Of a stretch of DNA of 64,000 bases, positions 30,323-39,653 are shown piece after piece. The stretch comes from Propionispira raffinosivorans DSM 20765 (lineage in GTDB: Bacteria; Bacillota; Negativicutes; Selenomonadales; Selenomonadaceae). Below the pieces are notes generated by a model. That model ran no database searches. It worked only from the letters and a program-made list of their open reading frames with translations, and was not told the origin of the DNA. The DNA lies in the NCBI RefSeq assembly GCF_000381065.1, contig NZ_KB905839.1, positions 186,001 to 250,000 of the forward strand, written 5' to 3'. Within the stretch, counting starts at the first letter, position 1. Every line of letters begins with the position of its first letter. The position numbers were made by a program, and so were the translations under genes.

Positions 30323-31906
30323 ATGTGGCAAATTGTAACACATCCTTTTGGAACTGAGTTATCGGCAATCGTTGCTTTTCTTCCGTTATTATGGTTATTG
30401 GTAAGTCTTGGTGTATGGAAAATGCCAGCCCATAAGAGTTGTTTTTTCGCTCTGATTTTTAGTATGGCACTTGCATTAGCAGTTTGGACAATGCCGATGG
30501 ATTTGGTTTTAACTGGTGCTTTAGATGGTGCGGTTTTAGCACTGTGGCCAATTTTATGGGTTATTTTTGCAGCGATTTTTACATACAATATTACGCTGCA
30601 AACGGGAGCGATGGGGAAAATCGAGGGTCTTATGGCGAGCTTTTCCTCAGATCGTCGTGTGCAGGCATTGTTGATTGCATGGGGATTTGGGGCATTTTTA
30701 GAAGCGGCAGCTGGTTTTGGCACAGCAGTGGCTATTCCGGCGGCGATTTTGATTGGACTTGGCTTCAATCCATTTTTTGCTGCAATGTTGTGTTTGATAG
30801 CGAATACAGTTCCTGTAGCTTTTGGTGCGGTAGGCATTCCCATTATTACGTTAGCGAAAGTCGCTGATCTTGATGTAATGCGATTGACTTTGGCAGTTGC
30901 GATTCAGTTAACACCGTTTATTCTTATTATTCCAGTGGCCTTGATTCGAATCATGACCAAAAGTTTTGCTGGATTGAAAGGTGTACTTGGTATGGCATTG
31001 GCGGCGGGTATATTTTTTGCGTTGCCACAGCTTTTGGTGGCTATTTATATGGGACCTGAATTAGCAGCTATTGTTGGTGCGGTCATGTCAATGCTGGCAG
31101 TCGTTGTCTATAATACAGTGTCACCACCCAAAACAGTATGGCGTTTTCCGGATGAGGCGGCTGAAGATGATAAGCAGGTTAGGTTTAAGACATCGGTAAG
31201 AGAACAATTGACAGCATGGTCACCTTATATTTTTCTGTTTGTATTTATTTTGGGAACGAGTAATGTTATTTGTCCGATGGTGAGTGATTTGTTAGGGGTC
31301 GTACATACGTCGCTTTCTATTTACAGCGGACCAGGCGGAAAACCAATCGATATTGCCTGGATTTTAACACCGGGTACACTGATTATGATTGGTGCATTAC
31401 TTGGTGGATTTTTGCAAGGGATTTCATTTTCTGGAGTAGGCAGCGTATTGAAAAAAACTTGTATACAGCTGCAAAAAACTACAATTACAGTTGTGTCGAT
31501 TGTAGCATTGGCTAGAGTTATGAGTTATTCAGGGATGATCGGTGATATTGCTGTCGCTTTGGCACAGGTTACGGGTGGTTTCTATCCATTTATTGCTCCG
31601 GTTATTGGAGCATTGGGGACGTTTGTTACAGGTAGTGATACGAATGCCAATGTATTGTTTGGGGCACTCCAAAAACAGACAGCTCTGCAAATTGGGGCTG
31701 ATCCAACCTGGATTACGGCAGCGAATACAACTGGCGCAACTGCGGGGAAAATGATTTCACCGCAAACGATCGCTATCGCAACATCGGCGACTGGGCAGAT
31801 TGGGATGGAAGGGAATCTACTGCGTTCAACGATAGGTTATTGCCTTTGTTATACCGTGTTATTAGGCGTATGGGTTTATTTTGTTAGTGTATGCCAACTG
31901 TTTTAA
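30323..31906 (+). CDS. lctP: L-lactate permease (LctP family)
   Basis: 527 residues from the ATG at 30323 (GGAGG 8 nt upstream). About 12-14 membrane segments; family hallmarks AAAGFGTAVAIPAAILIGLG and GSDTNANVLFG with GATAGKMISPQTIAIA near the C-terminus. A proton symporter for lactate or glycolate in the inner membrane. It stands alone behind its own promoter and LldR-like operator; no lactate dehydrogenase genes are adjacent. Confidence 0.94.
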   Translation: MWQIVTHPFGTELSAIVAFLPLLWLLVSLGVWKMPAHKSCFFALIFSMALALAVWTMPMDLVLTGALDGAVLALWPILWVIFAAIFTYNITLQTGAMGKIEGLMASFSSDRRVQALLIAWGFGAFLEAAAGFGTAVAIPAAILIGLGFNPFFAAMLCLIANTVPVAFGAVGIPIITLAKVADLDVMRLTLAVAIQLTPFILIIPVALIRIMTKSFAGLKGVLGMALAAGIFFALPQLLVAIYMGPELAAIVGAVMSMLAVVVYNTVSPPKTVWRFPDEAAEDDKQVRFKTSVREQLTAWSPYIFLFVFILGTSNVICPMVSDLLGVVHTSLSIYSGPGGKPIDIAWILTPGTLIMIGALLGGFLQGISFSGVGSVLKKTCIQLQKTTITVVSIVALARVMSYSGMIGDIAVALAQVTGGFYPFIAPVIGALGTFVTGSDTNANVLFGALQKQTALQIGADPTWITAANTTGATAGKMISPQTIAIATSATGQIGMEGNLLRSTIGYCLCYTVLLGVWVYFVSVCQLF

Positions 31907-31993
31907 ATAAGAAAAATTAAAAATAGGCAGGTTTTTTTTCACAGATGCTTAATATACTTACTGTAATCAAAAAAACAGAAGAGGTGAGTGGCT

Positions 31994-32860
31994 GTGAAGG
32001 AAGTTAGTGTCTTAATTGTGGATGATTCAAGAATTAGCTATACAATGTTGAAAAACATATTGGCCAAAACAAACTTTAAGGTTTGTGATTATGCGCGCAA
32101 TAGTAATGAAGCGGTTGAAAAATATCAACAGCATAAGCCGGATCTGATTACCATGGATATGAATTTACCGGGGCAGAATGGTATCGAAACGAGCCGACGA
32201 ATTTTAGAAATAAATCCGCAAGCCAAGATCCTCATGATTAGTGCTATGAAAGATGCACAGTTGATGACACAGGGGCGTGAAGTTGGGATCAGTTCTTTTT
32301 TGCAGAAACCGGTGGTGCCTTATGAGTTTATTGATACATTGTTATTACTTTATCAAAATGAGTTTAATACAGGGGATCTTTTAATCGAATCGTATATTCA
32401 TCCATTGTTAAAGATTTTTCAAAATGAAATTATGCAATTATATGGTATTGAAAGTAAGATGAGTTTTCATGAGAATATTGAAAAAGAAAATACGATTACG
32501 GGAACGGCTGTCATTATTGGTTTAACCGGAAATCCTACCGGCAGGGTTGTTCTGTATGCAGCGGATACGGTTATGATTGCATTGGCACATTTGATGCTTC
32601 ATATAGAACCGGATGAAAAACTTAACGATGAGGATGCCAGAGAGGCTTTTGCTGAAGCGGGGAATATTATAGTTGGAAACTATGTGTCGCAGATTGATGA
32701 TACTTTGAAAGATAAAGACATGCGTATTTCTCCTCCAGGGATGATTCGCGGACATAAGATGAAGATAGTCAATCTAAAAATGCGTTCTTTTATTATTGTG
32801 GCAGTGACTGACATTGGCGAACTTGCCTTGAGCATTAGTTTTGCAGGAGGAAAAGAATAA
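31994..32860 (+). CDS. Response regulator receiver fused to CheX-like phosphatase domain
   Basis: 288 residues from the GTG at 31994 (GAGGTGA 6 nt upstream; GTG 31988 is too near). Receiver domain at 1-120: VLIVDDSR, phospho-aspartate in LITMDMNLPG, FLQKPV with the conserved lysine. CheX/CheC-like domain at about 130-288: EAFAEAGNIIVGN carries the E-x-x-N active-site motif of CheY-P phosphatases. The fusion could dephosphorylate itself or another receiver. It is followed by a second CheX with a 1-nt overlap. Confidence 0.9.
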   Translation: MKEVSVLIVDDSRISYTMLKNILAKTNFKVCDYARNSNEAVEKYQQHKPDLITMDMNLPGQNGIETSRRILEINPQAKILMISAMKDAQLMTQGREVGISSFLQKPVVPYEFIDTLLLLYQNEFNTGDLLIESYIHPLLKIFQNEIMQLYGIESKMSFHENIEKENTITGTAVIIGLTGNPTGRVVLYAADTVMIALAHLMLHIEPDEKLNDEDAREAFAEAGNIIVGNYVSQIDDTLKDKDMRISPPGMIRGHKMKIVNLKMRSFIIVAVTDIGELALSISFAGGKE

Positions 32861-33318
32861 TGGATATTAAATTGGTGAATCCTTTTATTGAGTCTGTTGC
32901 AACGATTATGCCACAAATGGGTTTTCAGAAGATCACAAGAGGTAAGATGGGCATGGGACAGCGTTCTTTAAAAAGTTTAGGTGTTACAGCCTTGGTTGGT
33001 TTCAGCAATAGTATTTGTGGTAATGTAGCGTATAATATGACAAATATGACGGCTTGTCATATTGCATCGACGATGATGATGGGAATGCCAATTATGCAAT
33101 TGGATGAAATGGCAGAAAGTGCTATTTCAGAGCTTGCAAATATGCTGAGCGCAAATGTTGCAACGAAATTATCTTCAAAGCAGCATCCAGTTGATATTTC
33201 AACTCCGAGCTTGACCGTTGGTGAAGATTTTTTTGTGGATATCAGTGAGGATCAATATTTAATTATTGAGATGAATATCGATGGTACTATTTTGGAAGTG
33301 AATATAAAAATTGCTTAA
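32860..33318 (+). CDS. cheX: CheX-family CheY-P phosphatase
   Basis: 152 residues. The domain fills the protein; ESAISELANMLSANVATKL holds the E-x-x-N catalytic pair. The ATG overlaps the preceding TAA by one base, so it is translationally coupled to the receiver-CheX fusion. Probably removes phosphate from that receiver or from CheY. No cheA, cheW, mcp or flagellar gene is in the window. Confidence 0.88.
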   Translation: MDIKLVNPFIESVATIMPQMGFQKITRGKMGMGQRSLKSLGVTALVGFSNSICGNVAYNMTNMTACHIASTMMMGMPIMQLDEMAESAISELANMLSANVATKLSSKQHPVDISTPSLTVGEDFFVDISEDQYLIIEMNIDGTILEVNIKIA

Positions 33319-33340
33319 ACCGGATAGAAAAGAATATTTT

Positions 33341-33376
33341 AAAACGATGCATAAGTCAGCCTGCATCGTTTTTTTT
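33341..33376 (+). terminator. Terminator after cheX
   Basis: AAAACGATGCA (33341-33351) pairs with TGCATCGTTTT (33362-33372), then more T. The following 245 bases to 33620 are AT-rich, with two direct copies of ATATTATTAA (33481-33490, 33501-33510) and no gene. Confidence 0.85.
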
Positions 33377-33620
33377 GTGTGTAAAATCGATTGAAATAAG
33401 GTAAATTTTATGGTCAAGATGAGGGGCTGAAGTGTTTAGTTTTGTAAAAAAAAATAAAGGATTATAAAGAGTTTTGTATAATATTATTAATAAAAGATAA
33501 ATATTATTAACGAAGGAGTGATATTACAATAATAAAAACAATACGATTTTCCAATCCATAATAACTTGAATAATTGGCAAATTACTTAAATAAATAGCAA
33601 TAGAAAAGAGGATGAAACAT

Positions 33621-34703
33621 ATGTTAAGAGAACGTTTAACCATAAATAAGATTGAGGAGTTACTGGGGGCGGAAGCTCAAAGCTTGTTAGCGTTTGATTC
33701 ACCAAAAATAGCAAAAGATACATTGACGTTGCCAAATCCAAATTTTGTCGATGCCGTATTTGCTAATTCTGATCGTAATAATAGAGTCCTTGGTAATCTT
33801 GCTCGTTTTTATGATCAAGGGAATTTAGGCGGTACGGGTTATTTGTCCATATTCCCAGTCGATCAGGGAATAGAACATTCTGCGGGAGCATCTTTCGCTA
33901 AAAATCCGATATATTTCGATCCAGAAAATATTGTGAAATTAGCGGTAGAAGCTGGATGTAATGGTATTGCATCAACGCTAGGCGTGCTTGGTTTGATGTC
34001 ACGTAAATATGCACATAAAATACCGTTTGTTGTAAAAATAAACCATAATGAATTGTTGACTTATCCGAATAAATTTGATCAAATTATGTTTGCTTCAGTA
34101 GATCAGGCTTATAACATGGGTGCAGCTGGAATTGGCGCTACTATTTATTTTGGTTCACCGGAATCAGCCAGACAAATTATTGAAGTAAGTGAGGCTTTTG
34201 AGTACGCACATGAAAAAGGTTTGTTTACGATTTTATGGTGTTATTTGCGTAATTCTGCTTTTAAAACAGATAAGGACTACCATGAATCGGCTGACTTAAC
34301 GGGTCAGGCGAATCATCTTGGGGTAACGATTGGAGCAGATTTTATCAAACAAAAGCTGCCAACCAATAATGGCGGTTATAAAATGCTGAATACGGGTGGA
34401 CATTCATATGGTAAATTTGACGAACGAATTTATACGGAGTTAAGTTCGGATCATCCAATTGATTTGGCTCGCTACCAGGTTGTGAATAATTATATGGGTA
34501 AAATTGGCTTAATTAATTCAGGGGGTGCTTCTGGTAAAAACGATTTGGCGGATGCAGTTAAAACGGCTGTTATTAATAAACGTGCCGGTGGTTCAGGGCT
34601 GATTGTTGGAAGAAAAGCTTTCCAGAGACCATTTGCTGAAGGTGTAAAGCTGATTCAAGCAATTCAGGATGTATATCTAAATGAGGCTGTTACGATTGTT
34701 TAA
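33621..34703 (+). CDS. fbaB: Class I fructose-bisphosphate aldolase (DhnA/FbaB type)
   Basis: 360 residues from the ATG at 33621 (GAGG 9 nt upstream; ATG 33612 touches the ribosome site). Archaeal-type class I features: [30 protein letters not shown], and [10 protein letters not shown] for the phosphate-binding loop. Schiff-base lysine is probably in the FVVKINHNE or later TIM-barrel strand. Splits fructose-1,6-bisphosphate in glycolysis or gluconeogenesis. Monocistronic. Confidence 0.92.
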   Translation: MLRERLTINKIEELLGAEAQSLLAFDSPKIAKDTLTLPNPNFVDAVFANSDRNNRVLGNLARFYDQGNLGGTGYLSIFPVDQGIEHSAGASFAKNPIYFDPENIVKLAVEAGCNGIASTLGVLGLMSRKYAHKIPFVVKINHNELLTYPNKFDQIMFASVDQAYNMGAAGIGATIYFGSPESARQIIEVSEAFEYAHEKGLFTILWCYLRNSAFKTDKDYHESADLTGQANHLGVTIGADFIKQKLPTNNGGYKMLNTGGHSYGKFDERIYTELSSDHPIDLARYQVVNNYMGKIGLINSGGASGKNDLADAVKTAVINKRAGGSGLIVGRKAFQRPFAEGVKLIQAIQDVYLNEAVTIV

Positions 34704-34729
34704 TATAATTTTTAGGCTGCTATAAATAA

Positions 34730-34768
34730 AAAGATGATTCCAGTACCAAATGGGCGGAATCATCTTTT
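34730..34768. terminator. Bidirectional terminator between fbaB and yihY
   Basis: AAAGATGATTC (34730-34740) pairs with GAATCATCTTT (34757-34767); T-runs on both strands. The yihY stop at 34760 lies inside the right arm. Confidence 0.85.
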
Positions 34769-35605
34769 TTTTCTGTTTTCAAAATGACTCAGGATTGCGA
34801 TCAATTCACCGCCGATTAAGATGATCAGGGTACTTAAATAGAGCCAGGTTATCAGGGCAATAATGCCGCCGATACTCCCATAAATTTTTTCATAATTGGT
34901 AAACATATTTACATAAAAAGAAAATAATAACGAGGCACTGAGCCAGCCACCTGAGGCAAAAATAGACCCGAGTATAATATACGTAGATTTTAATTTTTTA
35001 TTGGGGACATAAGCATAGAGCAAATAAAACGTGAGAAGCATTAAAGGCAGGGGGATCGCATAACGAACTATTCCCCAGACTGTATAAAAGAAGGCTTTAA
35101 CACCGGCTAATTCAAATAAATAGGAAGCGATAATTTTGCCAAAAACAACTAATGTAAAATCAAATATGATCATTAAGGCCACACCGAAAGTTGCAATGAG
35201 GGAAATCAGATAGAGTTTCGTGAAATGACGCGTTTCTTCGACGGCATAGGCTTTGTTTAGACCTTGTATTAGTGCGGTGATCCCTTGAGATGATGCCCAT
35301 AGACTGCCAAACATCCCCAAAACCAATAAGGTCTTGCTTTTGCCTTGTACCGTTTCGATTAAGAGATTTTTGATTAAAGTGCCAGTATCGGTCGGCAGAA
35401 AATTATTGAAATTAGCAATAAGTACTTCACTGGAAAGTGTGGTGAAGCTGAGTAGATTTATGACAAAAAGTAAAAATGGGAAAAATGCTAAGATCAAATA
35501 GTAGGTAATTTGTGCACTCATGCCAGATAAATCATCTAATCTATAGCGGGCGATGAGCTCGGCAGTATATTTAAAAAATAGAGAATTTTTTATTTTTTTG
35601 CGCAT
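34760..35605 (-). CDS. YihY/virulence factor BrkB-family membrane protein
   Basis: 281 residues, six predicted membrane segments; AQITYYLILAFFPFLLFVIN and YGSIGGIIALITWLYLSTLI are family hallmarks. Inner membrane; function not established (BrkB was once linked to RNase BN, incorrectly for YihY). GGAGG lies 9 nt before the ATG. Single gene. Confidence 0.9.
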   Translation of the reverse strand: MRKKIKNSLFFKYTAELIARYRLDDLSGMSAQITYYLILAFFPFLLFVINLLSFTTLSSEVLIANFNNFLPTDTGTLIKNLLIETVQGKSKTLLVLGMFGSLWASSQGITALIQGLNKAYAVEETRHFTKLYLISLIATFGVALMIIFDFTLVVFGKIIASYLFELAGVKAFFYTVWGIVRYAIPLPLMLLTFYLLYAYVPNKKLKSTYIILGSIFASGGWLSASLLFSFYVNMFTNYEKIYGSIGGIIALITWLYLSTLIILIGGELIAILSHFENRKKR

Positions 35606-35752
35606 CTGATTTTTCCTCCGTTTTAATTGGTTGCTGTATATTGGGAGTATCTATCTATATCATATCCTGCTTTTTTGTATTTTCCCAATAAAATTTTTTC
35701 AAAATGCGAATTTATGTACTTTTTGATGCGTTTTGGCAGCATAAAAAAATTG

Positions 35753-35780
35753 CTGTTAATATAATAGTAGACAATAACAG
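35753..35780. promoter_or_regulatory. Dyad CTGTTA-N16-TAACAG upstream of the AraC-fusion gene
   Basis: A 6-bp inverted repeat in the 365-base gap between yihY and the AraC-fusion gene. Possibly an operator; weak by itself. Confidence 0.25.
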
Positions 35781-35846
35781 TGTAACATTATAAAATAATA
35801 GCAGATGGATAAAAGGATTTATTCGTATATATGGATTGTAATACAC

Positions 35847-35896
35847 ATCAGTCATTTATGAAGGGCCGTGCTCTATATTAAATGGCTGATTTTATT
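35847..35896 (+). terminator. Terminator-like hairpin upstream of the AraC-fusion gene
   Basis: ATCAGTCATTT pairs with AAATGGCTGAT (one G-U) around a loop of about 22 nt, then TTTATT. No gene ends just upstream on this strand, so it could be an attenuator in the leader of the gene at 35971 or the end of a small RNA. Confidence 0.4.
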
Positions 35897-35970
35897 GTGT
35901 TTTGAAGAAAGATGACATGTTTTCTGGTTCTTATTCACTATTATAAAGAATGAAGGAGTTAGAATTTTCA

Positions 35971-37143
35971 ATGTATAAGGCTTTTATCAAAAAAATGAAA
36001 TTACAAATCCAGCAGCATGAATATCTGATTGGGGTTGCTGTGGGGGCAGGATTGACCGCAAAATGTGTAATAAGCGGTGGGGCAGATTTTTTACTTATTT
36101 TAAGCTCAGGAAAGTTTCGGCAAATGGGACGGGGCTCTTTAGCGGGACTTTTACCTTTTGCTAACAGTAATGAGATTGTCATGGATCTGGGGGTTAAAGA
36201 AATATTACCACTGGTTCAGCCGTTTCCTGTGTTTTTTGGTATAAACGCATCCGATCCAACTATTGATTTACCGACATATTTGGATGTAATAAAAGAAAAT
36301 GGTTTTTTAGGAGTTAATAACTTTCCAACAGTCGGTTTATTCGATGGCCAGTTTTATGAAGCTCTAGAGGAAGAGGGACTTTTTTTACAAGAAGTAGAAG
36401 CTATTCGTCTGGCTCATAAAAAAAAGCTGTTGACAATTGCTTTTGTTTTTAATGAAGTGCAGACCAGACTCATGATTGAAGCCGGGGCGGATATTCTGTG
36501 TGTGCATTTGGGACTGACCGAAGGTGGGATATTAGGGTCGAAAAAAGTATTATCTTTAAAAAAGGCGAAAGATAAGGTTAACAAAATTTTTATGCTTTGT
36601 GATAGATTGAATCCTGCTTTAATTAAGATGATTTATGGTGGTCCAATCAAGAATCCGGTTGATGTGCAGTATATGTATAATAATACGAATATCGACGGAT
36701 ATATTGGTGGCTCTGCCTTTGAAAGAATACCATCGGAAGAATCGCTGATTCGCGTGACAAAATCTTTTAAAAAAATGGAGAATGTCAACGAAGATCATTT
36801 ATTGCAAAACATGTTAGATGGCATAACCAAGCATTATGATTATGTGAGTTTTGTGAAAGAGTACATAGCTCAGAATTATATGTATGAAATTCATTTTAAA
36901 GAATTGGCCGAAATAGCGCATGTTTCAGCCGGGCATTTGAGCAGATTATTCAGTAAAGATACAGGGTCTTCTTTCTCCGAATATCTGATAACTTTTCGGA
37001 TGAACAAAGCGATTGAATTGATGACGAAACAGGATGCTGCTTGTGTAGAAGCGGCAAATTTTGTTGGTTATACAGATTATGCACAATTTAGTAAGATTTT
37101 TAAAAAATATACGGGTGTGTCACCCAATTATTATAAAACGTAA
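35971..37143 (+). CDS. PEP-hydrolase-like TIM barrel fused to AraC-type DNA-binding domain
   Basis: 390 residues from the ATG at 35971 (GAAGGAG upstream; ATG 35950 lacks one). Residues 1-265 form a TIM barrel of the COG5564/phosphoenolpyruvate-hydrolase family, with [51 protein letters not shown] and AGADILCVHLGLTEGG, collinear with the stand-alone protein at 38548. Residues 290-390 form the AraC HTH pair (LAEIAHVSAGHLSRLFSKDT, VGYTDYAQFSKIFKKYTGVS). It probably senses the substrate of its paralogue and activates the two genes downstream. Confidence 0.92.
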   Translation: MYKAFIKKMKLQIQQHEYLIGVAVGAGLTAKCVISGGADFLLILSSGKFRQMGRGSLAGLLPFANSNEIVMDLGVKEILPLVQPFPVFFGINASDPTIDLPTYLDVIKENGFLGVNNFPTVGLFDGQFYEALEEEGLFLQEVEAIRLAHKKKLLTIAFVFNEVQTRLMIEAGADILCVHLGLTEGGILGSKKVLSLKKAKDKVNKIFMLCDRLNPALIKMIYGGPIKNPVDVQYMYNNTNIDGYIGGSAFERIPSEESLIRVTKSFKKMENVNEDHLLQNMLDGITKHYDYVSFVKEYIAQNYMYEIHFKELAEIAHVSAGHLSRLFSKDTGSSFSEYLITFRMNKAIELMTKQDAACVEAANFVGYTDYAQFSKIFKKYTGVSPNYYKT

Positions 37144-37308
37144 AAGGTATTTTACAAAATCCTGATAAAATATCATAAAATGACATTATAATATGATGAA
37201 ATTACATATTCAAATTACTTTTGAATTATTATAATAGAATGTACTTGGTGTTTTAGAACAAAAGCGAAGTAGTTTTAACAAATAATAAAGTGCCCGGAGG
37301 GATTTTTA

Positions 37309-38514
37309 TTGAAAACAATAGCAATTGCAGGGACGTTTGATTCAAAAGGTACAGAGTATTTATATGTTAAGAAACTAATTGAAAGCTTTGGTGTAAAAAC
37401 GTTTACCATTCATATCGGCGTATTTGAACCGGCATTTAAGCCGGATGTGTCAAATCGTGAGGTCGCGCAAGCGGTCGATGCGGATATAAATGAAATTGTT
37501 CGGAAAAAGGATCGAGCCTCAGCGACAGAAATTTTGTCGAAGGGAATTGCAGTATTGCTTCCTCAACTTTATGAGCAGGGAAAATTCGATGGTATATTGT
37601 CTTTTGGTGGCTCAGGTGGAACAGCCTTGATTACGCCAGCCATGCAAAAATTGCCGATCGGTGTGCCGAAAGTTATGGTATCGACAATGGCTTCAGGCAA
37701 TACGGAACAGTATGTAGGAACGAGTGACATTGTCATGATTCCATCTATTGTCGATGTAGCAGGACTTAATGTAATTTCAACCAAAATTTTTGATAATGCT
37801 GTTTTTGCAATTTTGGGTATGGTGAATTATACACATGACATTGTTGCTGAAAAAAAACCTTTGGTAGCAGCTACCATGTTTGGGGTAACGACACCTTGTG
37901 TTACCTTTGCCCGTGAATACTTGGAAGCTAGAGGATATGAAGTTTTAATTTTTCATGCTACGGGAACGGGTGGTAAAGCAATGGAAAATTTAATTGAATC
38001 TGGTTTTATCCAAGGTGTCCTTGATTTAACAACGACTGAATGGTGTGATGAGATCGTTGGCGGGGTATTGTCAGCGGGACCAAATCGTTTAGAAGCGGCG
38101 GGGAAAAAAGGTATTCCACAAGTTGTTTCAGTCGGTGCTCTTGATATGGTGAACTTTGGTGCAATTGATACGGTTCCTACTGAGTTTTTGAACCGTAATT
38201 TATATAAACATAATCCGAGTGTTACGCTGATGCGTACATCAAAAGATGAAAATTTGGCTCTTGGTAAAGTAATCGCTGAAAAACTGAATCAAGCGACAGG
38301 GGCGACTGTTCTTATGCTGCCACTTTTGGGTGTTTCCGGGATTGATATGGAAAATCAGCCTTTTTATGGGCCAGCTGAGGATCAGGTTTTATTTGATACA
38401 CTGCGTGGTGCGATTGATAAAAATGTAGTGGATTTAGAAGAATTTGATTTGCATATCAATGATAAGCTGTTTGCTGAAACAGCAGCACAAAAACTTATTG
38501 ATTTGATGAAGTGA
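37309..38514 (+). CDS. Tm-1-like ATP-binding domain protein (UPF0261)
   Basis: 401 residues starting with TTG (GGAGGG 8 nt upstream). Full UPF0261 length: N-terminal ATP-binding lobe (IAGTFDSKGTEYLYVKKLIE), GGSGGTALITPAM loop, and C-terminal lobe with LLPLLGVSGIDMENQPFYGP. The plant Tm-1 resistance protein belongs here; it normally occurs beside, or fused to, the COG5564 TIM-barrel protein, as here. Biochemical reaction unknown. Confidence 0.92.
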   Translation: MKTIAIAGTFDSKGTEYLYVKKLIESFGVKTFTIHIGVFEPAFKPDVSNREVAQAVDADINEIVRKKDRASATEILSKGIAVLLPQLYEQGKFDGILSFGGSGGTALITPAMQKLPIGVPKVMVSTMASGNTEQYVGTSDIVMIPSIVDVAGLNVISTKIFDNAVFAILGMVNYTHDIVAEKKPLVAATMFGVTTPCVTFAREYLEARGYEVLIFHATGTGGKAMENLIESGFIQGVLDLTTTEWCDEIVGGVLSAGPNRLEAAGKKGIPQVVSVGALDMVNFGAIDTVPTEFLNRNLYKHNPSVTLMRTSKDENLALGKVIAEKLNQATGATVLMLPLLGVSGIDMENQPFYGPAEDQVLFDTLRGAIDKNVVDLEEFDLHINDKLFAETAAQKLIDLMK

Positions 38515-38547
38515 AAAGCTAGGCAAATTTTGAGGAGGGTTATATAA

Positions 38548-39378
38548 ATGAATACATTGACAAGAACTGAAATTATGCAGCAATTCAAGAAACAAATCGA
38601 AGATGGTAAGATACTAGTTGGTGTTGGTGCGGGGACTGGAATCACGGCAAAAAGCAGTGAACAAGGCGGCGCAGACATGCTGATTATTTATAATTCAGGC
38701 AGATATAGAATGGCTGGACGAGGTTCCTTAGCAGGACTCTTATCGTATGGTGATGCCAATCAGATTGTTGTTGAAATGGGATCGGAAGTACTGCCGGTTG
38801 TGCAGAAGACTCCTGTACTTGCTGGAGTGTGTGGTACAGATCCTTTTAGAGTCATGGATGTTTTTTTGAAACAGTTAAAAGAACAGGGCTTTTCTGGGGT
38901 ACAAAATTTCCCTACAGTCGGTTTGATTGATGGCGTTTTCCGGCAGAATCTTGAAGAAACAGGTATGGGTTATGGTCTGGAAGTAGACATGATTGCGAAA
39001 GCACATAAACTCGATTTGTTGACGGCTCCTTATGTTTTTGATGCTGAGCAGGCTAAGGCTATGGCTAAAGCCGGTGCTGATATTCTGGTGGCTCATATGG
39101 GGCTTACAACGAAGGGAACCATTGGTGCTAAGACTGCATTGACTTTGGATGATTGTATCAAAAAAATTGAAGGAATCATTGAAGCCGGTAAAAAAGTAAA
39201 TCTAGATATTATGGTTATTTGCCATGGTGGACCGATTGCTGAACCGGATGATGCTGCCTATGTAATTCAGCATACAAAAAATATCGATGGCTTTTTTGGT
39301 GCATCCAGTATTGAACGTTTTGCTGCTGAAAAGGGCATCAAGGCACAAGCTGCTGCTTTTAAAGCAATTAAAAAGTAA
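38548..39378 (+). CDS. PEP-hydrolase-family TIM-barrel protein (COG5564)
   Basis: 276 residues; [79 protein letters not shown]. The family is related to phosphoenolpyruvate mutase/hydrolase-like barrels. It is the usual partner of UPF0261, 33 nt downstream. Its close paralogue is fused to an AraC domain at 35971. GAGGAGG precedes the ATG. Confidence 0.92.
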   Translation: MNTLTRTEIMQQFKKQIEDGKILVGVGAGTGITAKSSEQGGADMLIIYNSGRYRMAGRGSLAGLLSYGDANQIVVEMGSEVLPVVQKTPVLAGVCGTDPFRVMDVFLKQLKEQGFSGVQNFPTVGLIDGVFRQNLEETGMGYGLEVDMIAKAHKLDLLTAPYVFDAEQAKAMAKAGADILVAHMGLTTKGTIGAKTALTLDDCIKKIEGIIEAGKKVNLDIMVICHGGPIAEPDDAAYVIQHTKNIDGFFGASSIERFAAEKGIKAQAAAFKAIKK

Positions 39379-39440
39379 TACATTATAATACTAATAAACG
39401 ATTTATTTCGTTTTATATATCCTACACTTTGCTAAACACT

Positions 39441-39478
39441 GGCTGAGCGGGGTTCTTACCATTCCCCGATTCCTCAGC
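39441..39478 (+). other. GC-rich hairpin after the TIM-barrel gene
   Basis: GCTGAG/CTCAGC flanks GGGG/CCCC with short internal mismatches. It lies ahead of the strong terminator at 39490. The 275-base gap 39379-39653 otherwise holds nothing recognised. Confidence 0.35.
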
Positions 39479-39489
39479 AACTCCTACAA

Positions 39490-39538
39490 AACAACAGGAC
39501 TCTGGATTAACCACCCAGAGTCCTGTTGTTTTTTTATA
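39490..39538 (+). terminator. Terminator of the Tm-1/TIM-barrel unit
   Basis: AACAACAGGACTCTGG pairs with CCAGAGTCCTGTTGTT around a 9-nt loop, followed by a T-run. Confidence 0.9.
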
Positions 39539-39653
39539 AATAACACGGCGGTTAGCCTGTCTTTGAAATGTAGGATTGGATGGAGTTTTGTGCTATACTT
39601 AAAAAGATGTACGGTTTTGTTTTATCAGGTAGATAATCATAGGAGGGCAAAAA

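Noticed and set aside
30295..30843. Minus-strand ORF of 182 codons opposite lctP
   Set aside because: Lies wholly antisense to a well-supported permease; A/K/N/P-rich composition is the shadow of membrane-protein codons.
33481..33510. Direct repeat ATATTATTAA twice, 20 bp apart, upstream of fbaB
   Set aside because: AT-only 10-mers in an AT-rich leader; not enough to call an operator.
37172..37197. ATCATA-N14-TATGAT dyad upstream of the UPF0261 gene as AraC operator
   Set aside because: Short, fully AT and in an AT-rich tract; expected by chance.
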